Shown piece by piece: positions 37,201-49,200 of a DNA stretch of 64,000 bases. Under the pieces are notes generated by a model. The model did no database searches and was not told where the DNA came from. It saw only the letters and a list, made by a program, of their open reading frames with translations. The position numbers and the translations under genes were made by a program. The DNA comes from Nectonema munidae. Taxonomy: Eukaryota > Nematomorpha > Nectonematoida > Nectonematidae. Every line of letters starts with the position of its first letter. Position 1 is the first letter of the stretch. The DNA lies in assembly GCA_030549495.1 (NCBI GenBank), contig JAUIRK010000463.1, positions 619,001-683,000 of the forward strand. Reading direction: 5' to 3'.

Positions 37201-40200
37201 CAAACCGGGGCCTTCTTTTACTCCCATGCCCTCTACTTCTGGATAACCTCTCGGATATGGCATCCTAGACAAGGGCGAGATAGGCATATATAACAATCCT
37301 CCACGCGAATTGGCAACTCAGCGAATTCTTATCATACAAGACTATCATACACCACGGAAAGACCTCCACACCAAGGATAAAGTGCTCCTCACTTATTTGG
37401 GACTGGTAGCCAAGCACTTGGATACTCTCTCCACGTATGAGCTTCTGGAAACTAGGCGTCTTCTACTCTCTCAGCGGCGCACATAACTGGACTTTCTCCT
37501 GCTCCTGATATTCCCTTTCGGCAGAGAAGAGCGCATCCCGCTCCCTACTCTCAGTGACGTAGATGTCTTAGCCACAATACAAAGCCCCAAGGCTTTGCCA
37601 GACCTGGATAGAGCCTGCTAAGCTCAGATCCCAGGCTCATTTTAACGCCCCAAGGGGCCATTCGGGAGGAACTCCTCTATCTGGAGATACTTATTCCCCC
37701 GGACCTCACGGGGGTGCCAGCATCGCTCCCGGACTTTTTACTAGAAGAGGAACCCTCTTCCATTAGTCAAGAACTATCAGAAGGGGAAACCTTCATTCAA
37801 TTTTACCTCACAAACAAGGATTTACATACGCCCTCCGAATAGAGGAATATTTTCACTCAGCGCCTCTCCGAAGACGATACCCCGGAAAACGAAACTCTCA
37901 GAAACGATACGTCAGAATTCGACTTTCACTCCAAGTAAAATATAAATAGGAAAGGTTACATAGGCAGAGTCTTCATCCTTTCCAAAATCGCTGCTCCCAA
38001 CGATAGGCTCCTTTTCACGCATCCAAGACTCAGCTTCATTCGCATCGGTTAAGTATTGGTGAGTTTTAAGGGCATCGGCAAGATCTTCTTTCCTTTTATT
38101 CCCCACCTGCTTCAAGTGATTCCACTTCTTCTGCAAGTCATCTTTACGCTTTTCAAGTTCGTTCGTATTAATGACGTCTAAGAAAAACAACATATAGTAT
38201 AGAAAATAGGCAAGCCATCTGCTGTTAACTAATCATCCAATTAAGTATTCTAGGTAATCATCAAAAAAGATATTAAAAAAAGTGTCGCTTTAATGCTCTA
38301 CTTTATGATAGATGGTTGAGATGTAGATAAAATATGAGAATAGTGAAAAGGAGACATGAGCATTAGGGTTCAAAACCACCTCATAAAAAATTACTATAAA
38401 CAAAATAAAATTAATAGATTACATGTAGAAACCGGGTTTTGTGTATAAATTACACAACACTATATTAACAAGAGAGGGATAAAAATGAAATTATTCAAAT
38501 ATGAAATAATCTAGTAATAACTTGGTTTTGATAAAAAAGTCCAACAAGAAACTTTTTATATAAGTAAATATATAAAGTTTTTTACACCCATTTTCAAGTA
38601 TGCTGAATTCAGTAATGATATTCATTTTTTATGAAAAAAATTGATTTATATAGACAGCTCATCCCAAAAAGAAACTTTCAATCTAAACAATTATATAAAG
38701 TTTTTTACACATATATACCCATTTTCAAGTATGCTGAATTCAGTGGTGATATTTTTTTTAAAAACAATCAAACCTGTCAAAAAATTGATTTATATATGAC
38801 AGATCATGTCAAAATTAAACTTTTTATTTTTATAAAAAGTTTTTATACATATATACCCATTTTCAAGAATGTAAAATTTAATGATGTTCATTTTTTATAA
38901 CATCAATTAAACATGTCAAAAAATCGATTAAACGTGTAAATCAATGTCAAATATATAAACTTCAAAATAAATTCTACTTGTTCTCCACTTATATTTCATG
39001 TAAAATTAGAGAGAATATTTTTGGAGATAGTTTTCAGACGTAAAGCGTAAATTTGATTGACACTGACAAATATTTTAAAACCTCTAAATGCGAAAACTGA
39101 GTCCAGAAATGAAACCAGCATTATCGATTTGGTATAAAAACATATTTTCATGTAAAGTTTGAATCAATATTTTTGGAGACAAATTTTATAACTAAACGGC
39201 AAATTTGATTGATACATATAGGTATTTTCAAATCCTAAATGTAAAAATGAGTCCAGAAATGAATGGCCGATTTAAAAACATATATTTTATGTAAAATTTG
39301 AAGGAATATTTTATTAGATATATTTCTGATCAATCAAAATTTTGATTGATTGCTGATTTTTTTAATTTTGATTGATCGTTTTTGAAATGAGAAGGTCATT
39401 GAACTACCATGAAAATGGTATCAAAAGATGCAGCTAGCGATTTTGGGATATAATTCAGTGCTTTACGCCCCCTCCCAGTATTAATAGGGTTAAGTTTGGT
39501 GTTAATCTTGCAAATTTTGAAATTTTTAACAGGACATTAACGAATCAGCAAAACCTAACAACTTTTTAACCTGACAGGTCATCTTTTACCAGCAAGAGGA
39601 ATACGCCTTTCATCATCAAAAATTATTGATTTCTTTTCAAATAAAAGTTTCCTGTTCTGAAAAATTAATACCCACAAAAATTTGGTTTCTACACAAAATT
39701 GAACAGTAAAAATAATTTTGCATGGAGTAACGATACATTTAGCGCTGCTTCTACACTGGATGGTGAAAAGTACTTCATATACATTTCAAATAAATAAATC
39801 TTCTTTTTTCCCGTTTCTATTTTTCTAATGACGCGTCTTAACCAATTAAGTCACAATGTTTCCATTTGGGAACATAAATAATTTCATCTTCGTCTGCTTT
39901 TTTCAATGACTTTGAATATAAATCGTTTGCGTTTTTTTAGATATCGTCTGATTTATATGGTACTTAATGGATGTATGTTGCCATTTTATATGACAACATT
40001 TTGTAGTGTGAGTAGCGGTTATATATAATTAAAGGATCTGCTATCCAACAAAAAAAATGAAATAGATACCTTCTTTTATAACTTTATCAATTTCCTTTAT
40101 CAAGAGATTGAGTGTCGATTCGTGAGAATTAATTTCTGTGAGTAAGGCAGTGTGTTTTTTAATTAGAGATTGACAGCCGATTAAATCTTTTCCTAAACAA

Positions 40201-43200
40201 CAAAAAAGATACGTCAATATGGAAAGAGAAATGATTCGTCAAAAATTACCTCGATTAGAAGAGGATACGATTGGCTCTTTTTCACGAATCCAGGATTCTT
40301 CATCTTCAATATCTTGGATTAGGTTTTGGATGCAATGGCATCTATCTAACTTAATCTTTTTTTGCTGAAGAGGGTCATTTAATGCTTTGTACCTGTTTAA
40401 AGAGAATTGCTCAATATATATGAATGCAATTTATACTCAACTTTTTTATGTTAAGATTTTATATTGATATCTTAATACCCTTAATTATAAAAGTAAAACA
40501 TTAATAAGATGCTTAAATCATTAAAAAAATTAATTAAAGATATTTAAAAATTAGGAAAAATATAAAACACTATACAAGACTACAATATACTTCAATGTTT
40601 GACTTGGTTGTATGACAGACAACGACAAAAATGTACAGATAAAACAGCTCATTTAACTTAACTAACCAGCGGTATGAATAACAAAATAACTAGTTAGCAA
40701 TATACGCATTATCTATCCAGAACTTAAGAAACTATCTAATTCACCCTAACTACTAACCTAAAAAAATTTCCGTAAATTGTTTTTTTCCATTTACAAACTA
40801 TAAGTTGTCGAAATCAGGATTAAACTATATACATGTTGAAAGCAACAAAAAAAAAATAGAAAATGGTCAAATATATTTAAAATTAAAATTAACTTTGCTT
40901 TTCAAGCAAAATTCATAATATATAAAATTGTAAAACTACAAAAAATGAAACTGATAAGAAATTACTTAAAAATTAAGAGATAACAAATAAATTTTGATAT
41001 AATATAATCTTTGGCAAGTATTTTACCTAAATTAGGAATAAATTTTAAAGTGTCCTAGAATCTAAATTTTAACTTTTAAAAAGCAAAAGCAACATGTGAT
41101 GATCATTCAAACTTGGACTCTGGATGGTAGTGTAGATTAGGGTTGAATAAAATTAAAATCTTTGTTTTAGATAGACACTAAATATCAAATTTAAAGCTTA
41201 AAATAAATTCAATCCAATTTAAGGATTTTCTAGACTGTCCACTACGGTGTATTCAAGATCATTTTGTATATTTTAACTATGAATTAATTTCAAAAAAGAT
41301 ATGAAGCAGCAATGATTGCATATCTCTATTTTGTCTACAACAGCAATTTGAAATAAGTCATTTGAAATTTGAAGTAAAGAGAAGTCCTCTTACTTAAAAA
41401 TAAGCCTATCTGATCTGGATTTAATATTGGAGGAATCAAAGTATTCTCTATTGACAAATTCATCTGCTTGTGCAACAATCCCTTTTATTCTATCATAATG
41501 AGCATCATATTCACTTTGAAGTCGCGCATTTTTCTTTTGAAGAAGAAGAACACTCGTTAAATCCTTAAAGTAGGTTTTACAAATATTAAGTAACTCAAAC
41601 TTTGAAATAAATTAAATGTATGAAAAATGTAAGATTTCCTTGAGGAAATGTTTTGAAAAATGATCCTGCTTTAACGACCACCTCTATTAACCATTAGCGA
41701 CCAAAATAATCAGACGATTTCTAATGTAAAGATTTGTATTAAAAAACATTAATAAACACAGACGATTCTATTTTTACAAAGTTGACAATGATCGACTATG
41801 GTAGTTAGTCGGTTAAACAACCACCTATCTATAAAGACCAGTTTCAATTCTTCGGAAATGATCCTGAATCTTGATTGAACATATTCGACCTTCGTAGAGA
41901 GATGACGTTTTCATTACACCCACTTATGGCTCAATTAAGGGTTCTTTTAATAAAGTTTGACTGTAATTAAATACAAAGAAAGACCAATTCGTAAGTACAA
42001 TAGGTAAGAAAAACGAAAAACAATCAAATTTTGATGCGATATAAAAAGGCTTTAGAATTGCTAAATAATCAATATGAAAACTTTGTGGGAAACAATAAAT
42101 AAAGATTGATAAATATAAGTCAAAATTGCGTACTTTTCCAGTATCATCAGTATTAATTTGAGCGGTCAATTCGTTCAGCCACAGCTCGAAATCATCGATA
42201 TTCCTACTAAATTGTTGTTGATCGTGAGCTTCTTTTAATTTTTTGCCTTTTTCTGATACGCTTTCAACCAAATCTTCCCATAACTTTTTAATTTCATCAC
42301 ATCGCTTTCTGTACAAGGCATTTTAAAATACTAAGTTTTATATATTTCAATGTAAAGGGATCAAACGAAGTATAGAATATTGAAAACAAAGATGTCAAAA
42401 ATATGTTATAAAAGGCAAATAGCAAATTTCACATTCAAAATATTGTCATATTCACAAAATTAGATCAAAGTTAGTTCGCAAAATTTTTATAAAATTTATT
42501 AAAATAGATTTTTAAGAAGTGTGAAGTTACGTGATTTCTTGTTTAGAAAAACCAGGAAGATTGACAGTATCGGCATGTTCTAAGAGAACGTTTGTAGTGG
42601 AGACAACGCTGTCAATTCTGGCTTTATTTCCACTGAGTTCGGCTTCAAAGTTATTATGCTTTTGCACTTTTCCTTGGAGATTAGTGGGATCTAGGTAACT
42701 TTGATCCTTAGCTGTTTTGCTCTTCTCTATTATCCACGCCTTTACTTCATCGCAATCCCTTTCGAAAAGGAAAAACTGTTGCGATTGCTCCAGTTCAGCC
42801 CTTCTTTTATCAGCGTTTATCAATAAATTTCGGCATCTTTCAACCAACTAAAGAAAAAATAAAATGCTAAACTAAAAATACACTAGAAGATGAATAAACA
42901 AAAGTAAAGTAAAAACACAACAAAATCAGAAGCAATGTTTTAAATAAAAAAATTAATACGTCATTTCGTCTCTTATTGATTTCATCGCTCGCAAAGTGAT
43001 TTGCTTCGATTAATTTGGATGCGAAATCATCCAGCGCTGAAATCTTTTCGTCATGTGCGTTAACGGATTTTACAAAGTTGTCATGGACTTTTAGCAAGGC
43101 TTCAACGTTGTCCAATGAATCCCCTATATCTCGATTTAACAAGAAAGCCTAAGTGAAAAAATAAAAGATAATGCTAATAATCCAAAAAGATCTGAAGAAA

Positions 43201-46200
43201 CCTCTTGTTTTATAATCCATGATAGAGCTTGTTCGGTATCACGGCAAAAGAGTTGAAAATCCATGCACTGTTCGTACAAAATCCTATGCTGTTCCCATTT
43301 GTCTTTTAATTGTTCGTAAACTTGTTTCAAGTCTTGAATCTTGTTTTATAAAATTAAGGGTGAAAACAAAGATAGATCACTCACAGTTTAAGGGCATACC
43401 TTAACATTTATGTCCTCAGAAGCAGAATGTTCAAGAACAACAAGAGATTCTCCAGAATTTATTGTAGAGGAAAAATTTTCTTCTTGAGCCAAAATTTCTC
43501 CCTATTAAAATTTTAATATTCATAATTTAGTGATTATAAAAACGTATTCGTATGCCTTATGTTCTTGATGTCTACCAAGAAGTGTTTCAGCAGTTGGAAC
43601 ATCTTTTGGCAACTCATCAGACTTAATTAAAGTAGATATATCATCTGCCCATGATATCAAATCACGATAATCAGCTAGGAACTTTTGAAATGTATATTCT
43701 TGTTGTAACCATTCTTTTTTAGCTTTTACCTGAAATATATTTAAAAGAAAAATATTAGAGAGTACTAAAATTTAAGAAAAAGCATCAAACTTTCCATATG
43801 TAGTAAATAGCAAGCTAGCTTTTAAAATTACATTGCGTCAATAAATTTTTTTACAGATCATTTCATCTTTTAGTGATATGCTTGAAATATCTATATTTGT
43901 GTTATATAAATGTGTATAGTCAGATTATATCAGGGTATATTTACCATATCCATTCCTTATTAAATACACCAAATGGTAAAAGAGTCAATGGGATAAAAAC
44001 TTGAAAATTAGACAAGAAGATTCATTTTTAGATTTCAGAAAGGGGTTATAACAAAAATGGTTGGACTTGCTTTCATTTTAATTTTCATCGATTCGTTCTA
44101 CAGGCTCGTAGTCATTTAGGAACTTATTAGTGCATAAAACTGCCAAATCTGGCAGAATCAATAAAAATTTTATAATAATTTTGCAGTTATTTTTTATTAT
44201 CATTTTCTAGTCGTCTATGTCTTTTATTCATTGAATTAAATCCTTCTATTATAACTTTTGAAGAAAAAATTGTATATGAAAAAATACAATATAAATAGTT
44301 ATAAAGTGTAGTTCCTCCAGCAAACGTAAAGTGTAGCATATTTGTCTTTAGGTATGATCAAAAGTATAACGAAACCTTGTTTTATTAGAAATAAAGTCAA
44401 AGTTGGAAAATTAGTAGGATTCAGAGTCGATGTTTTTTGTTCGCACTCCATAGCCCCGTAGATTAGTATAAAGTAAACCTTATCTTGCAAGCACTTCCAA
44501 GCAGAATTTATTTGATCTTGCTTCTCAAGTATTTTATCGACTTCTGCTTCACTATAGCATTCCTTAAGCCTTAGAACTTCTTTGTTGATATCAGTAATCT
44601 ACAAAAGTGAAAAGCTAAAATAAACAACGCAAGAATGTTTTCAAAAAACCTTATCTTGGAGAGCAGCAAGATCTCTTTCCATTCCATCATGCTTACGTTG
44701 AAGGGCCATTGCACCTGGCAAATCTTTGCACGGTTCCTCAGCCAAGAGCAAATTGTTTTTCTCAGATATTCTACCTAATGCTTCATCAGCATACCTAAAA
44801 AAAGCAGTCATGTTAAAATATATTATATATTAAAACTCTTTGAAGACCAGTAAGCAATATGTAAAAATAAGGAAAGTAATAAATTAAAAGGAACATGGAA
44901 TTTCGGGCTGATGAAAACCTTTTTTCAAATGATGAGACAAGATATGGAAAAGTTGTACGTGAAAGATGTATGACCTGTATAACACCAAGGTCACAAGAAA
45001 ATTATCTGATTATATAATTATAAAACGATAAACAGATTCGGTAAAGATCAATAGCAGTTATAAACAAACTTCTTTTGAATATAGTAGTTAAAAACTCGGT
45101 TATACAAATTCAGATAAAACTAGTTTGGATATTTTAGCACAAGTAGAAAGTTATCACTGTGATACCAAACAGTTGTTTATTCAGGAACAGTTTTCCGTTG
45201 CAGTATTAATAATAAAAATTTTGTATGCATTACATATTTGGACTAAGACTTCAAAATGAACAAAATCATATTAAATGGCAAGAATATTACAGAAAATAAG
45301 AAGCATAAATCTTATAATTTTGCAATCAAAGAAACAAAAACTAAAATCAATGATTTATATTTAATTTCAAATTTGCCATTTGACCAAGGGAAATGATTTT
45401 GGGCAAGTAAATCTCGGGACTTAGAGAAAAGAGAACATATAAGAAGATATATATAAATTTAAATTTATTACCTATTGAAACTTTGTAATTCATGTGCTCC
45501 ACCCAATCTTTGAAGTCTTAAAGAAGCCAGTTTTTTGAGCTCTCTCCAAGTAGTATTTACTTGTTCTTGTTTGTGCAAAATAGTTTCTCTATCCGGATGA
45601 TCTTCTGATAAAAGTTTCTCAGCTGATTTATTTACTTCATTTACTCTATCTTCGTTGTAATTTATATCCTTGAATAATTATTAGCATATAAGAATATGTG
45701 TTTATATTTATATATTAAAAAATACAAATGAGCAGCCTTTTCTCATTTGTCGGCTGAATTGAGTTTTGAATGCTTCCGTGAGCCTACTCTATATCTGAAG
45801 ACACCCTACTATTGTAGACACTTTTTTTATATGGACGTTTATTTTTACATAGTATTTTTGCAACCTTGATACTGTGGACATTGGATAAAAAGGTCACAGA
45901 ACCTTGGAACAGTGTTATAATCTCAAATTTGTGGACTATACACACTTTTATCAGATTCTCCATGTATACAGTATATTACCATACAAACATATTTTGCCTG
46001 GAGTAGTATATGTTTGTAAATTAGAACACCTTCAATGTACTTGACAGTCAACCTTGATGGTGAGGACACATTGCTACTGTGGTGGACTGGGCACTTGAGC
46101 TCAGTCCGATAATTGCCATCATTATTCAGATTTACGATTATAAATTTTTTTTTCATTTTATTAATGCTAGAAAAGTTGAACAAAGTATTAAATAAAGGTT

Positions 46201-49200
46201 ATTAGAAGTTATTAGAAGTAGTTAAATAAGGTTATTAGAATATTTAGAAGCCGATTTAAATAAAGTTTGCTCTGTTTCACAAAGTTCCACCAGGTGTTAT
46301 TAGACTTTCAGATACTGATATTTTAAATACCTCATTCTTATCAAATGTTATCGCAAGCCAAAGAAAAAGTCTTTGTAATCGGATCACACGTGAACCGTGT
46401 ACCTGATGTAAAGTATTTAAAAAAAATCACTTTTTGGAAGTCTTCAAACTTTCTCTGTAACATTTCCACATGTTCTAAATCTGTTCCCAAATCATCAGAT
46501 GAGGCTGTTTTATGTTTATCTTCAATCCATAATAATATATCCGTGCATTCGCGGAGAAATTTCATTAGCTTTTGTGTTTGTTCCAGCTTTACCATCTTCT
46601 CCTTCAGCTTGAGCATCAGTAATTCCCATAAAGCATGTAGTTCATCTAATCTTACCTGTTAAAAATTTATTTAAATAGCTTTAGAACGAAATTTACCTAT
46701 AAAAAAGGTATACTTGAATTATATCTGAAGCATAGTGCTTTTGTAAAATCATAGCTTGACCAGATTGATCTAAGCTATCTATAGCATTTTTGTGTGCTTT
46801 GACTTCAGCTTCAAACGCTTGATGTTTTTGAATCTTTGCCTAAAACATGAAATGAATTATATATTTACGATTACATTTTAGAAACCCTTTGAAAATGGTC
46901 TAATATATGGGAAAATATACAGGAAAGGAAAAAATAATATTAAAAAAACTGTAATGGTTAGAATATTCATGATAAGAGTATAAATTTGGATAAAAGATAT
47001 TCCAGTTGTATATTCAAAAGAACTGATATAAAACTGAAGGCGGCATCTAATATATTTAACTCGATAAAAATATTGTATTTTAATGTTAATAAGTATTTCG
47101 GAAAAGATATAAAATTAACGGAGCAAGGCAAATTTTGATTTAAAATTTTTTATTTGATAAGATAAACTTGGAAACTGAAAATGTTCACATTCTGTAGATA
47201 ATATAAATGGAGGGGGAGTTTTTACAATTCACTAGTGTTTTATGGAGTTAAACCAATAAAGAGAACCCCAATAAAACCCATGTTTTTTTTGATTTTCAAA
47301 AAAAAAATTTAATGATATTAACTTAATTTTGGATAAATGTTTTAATTTTTTACATATGTTATACAAGATGACTTCTTAAAAAAATTCCAAAGATGAAATT
47401 ATTGTTATGATAAAGGCTAGTGCTACGATAGTAAAGGAGAACATGAATATAAAAAACTAAGAACTAAAACTCTATGCCAAAATCAAATTATTTTGAGAAG
47501 TTCCAGCCACCCCCCCCCCTCCCTCCCCTACCCCTTGTCTTATCGATTTAAGCCTCTGAAATGGATTTTTAATACAGATAGAAAATTGTTCTAAGAAAAA
47601 AGTATTCGAGTAAGTTAAAATGTAAGAAAATTGTAATAAAATCTAAGAAAAAAGTATTCGAGTAAGTTAAAATGTAGAGGGAGCGGGCAAAACATGCAAA
47701 AAATGGGTATTCACTTTGAAGTCTTTTCATTAAACATTGAAGATTTGGAAAGAAGGTTTTCACATTCTTCTGGACAAACACAACGAATAGGCTTTCTAAT
47801 GAAAAGATTACAAAACTTATGAAAGCTTTTCTTTTTTTTTTGTTAAAAACTAAACAAAAAGTTAGTTTTTATAATAAATGTTCGCACTCTAGTTTAGATA
47901 CAATAACCCTTGGATGTTTTCTTTATAAACCCTGTGGCCTGGGCAGTATAAATACGCGCACTCAATGGCAAATCTTCACTTTTTCTCTTTTACTTCAAAA
48001 TCACAGACTCTACTCCGATTTTGCAACTCATTATACTCACTGCAGCAAATGACAGATATTCCGCAGTCCGGACAGCCATCCTCAGGTTCGCCAACCAACA
48101 TCTTTTCCGCTATCTCCACCGCCGAGAAGGTTGATTCGCTCTCCGACAGGATGGCCCGACTGGAGGTCTATCTCATGCAATTGACCAAGCCTGAGTCCGC
48201 CGAACACGTTCCGGCTCCTATACCCATTGAGGTCAAGCAGGAGGCAATGCATATTCCAACCAGTACCAGATACCCGCCCACGGAGCTGGCTAAGAAGAGG
48301 ATCGAGGCCTTCCAACTCTCCCTACCTCCGCAGCAGCGGAACGCGAAGGATAACGTAATTCTAGCTCTTTTCAGAATTATGGAAAGAAATCTCGATGTTC
48401 TCAGCCCTTCCGATCTCCGTGAAGTCAACACTCTTGCTACCACTGCTTGCCTCGCCACACAATGTAGCTGGGAGCAGGCAGCTAGGCAAATGAACATGTC
48501 AACTATGTCCTATTTGGGCATTCCTGTGCCAGATGTGCTGCCTCCTAGACAGCCCTTTCGTGCGACCGGTGCAGCCACGCAACCGAAGGCAGCGCCGCGC
48601 CGACGATTCCAGGGCACGAAGAAGTAAGAGGTTTTTTGAAGTCCTCGCAGATATTTCTAATATCTGCGAGGCCAGGGGAACACCAGAGTTGGTGCCCCCT
48701 GATAGGGAAGTCCTCGCTGATATTTCCAATATCTGCGAGGCCAGGGTTTGGCCTGTAGTGGCTTTCCCTGATAGGGTCATCGATGCAGCTCTCGACGAAA
48801 TGGAAATGGAGCAGTGCAACTCTCTGGGTCAGGACTCTCAACACCTGTCACAGCCTACTCCTATAGCAGACGAGGTTCCAACCACGACTGCCGAACTCCA
48901 CTCGCCAGATTCTCTAAACCTAGAAGTTTTGGATACCGAGCTCAACCCTCTACTAATCAACGCTACCGCAATAGAAGACGCCTTACTCAGCATCTCTGAC
49001 TTTCCGTTCAGTGTGGGAGCACCGAAGGAATCCGCGTCACTGTTTGACTATGATAGTTTTTGGCTGCAGCCAAACACGGAGGATGCCATCAACAACTTAC
49101 ACATCTCTCCGTCACCCAGCTCGCCTCGAGCTCAGATCACGATACCCGGTGATCTTATGGAAAACCTTCTCATCGACACGTTTGGAGAAGATTTCAGGTC

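Noticed and set aside
48082-48844. Several minus-strand reading frames opposite the retroelement
   Set aside because: Shadows of the gag-like and linker frames; they exist because this region is GC-richer and stop codons are rarer.
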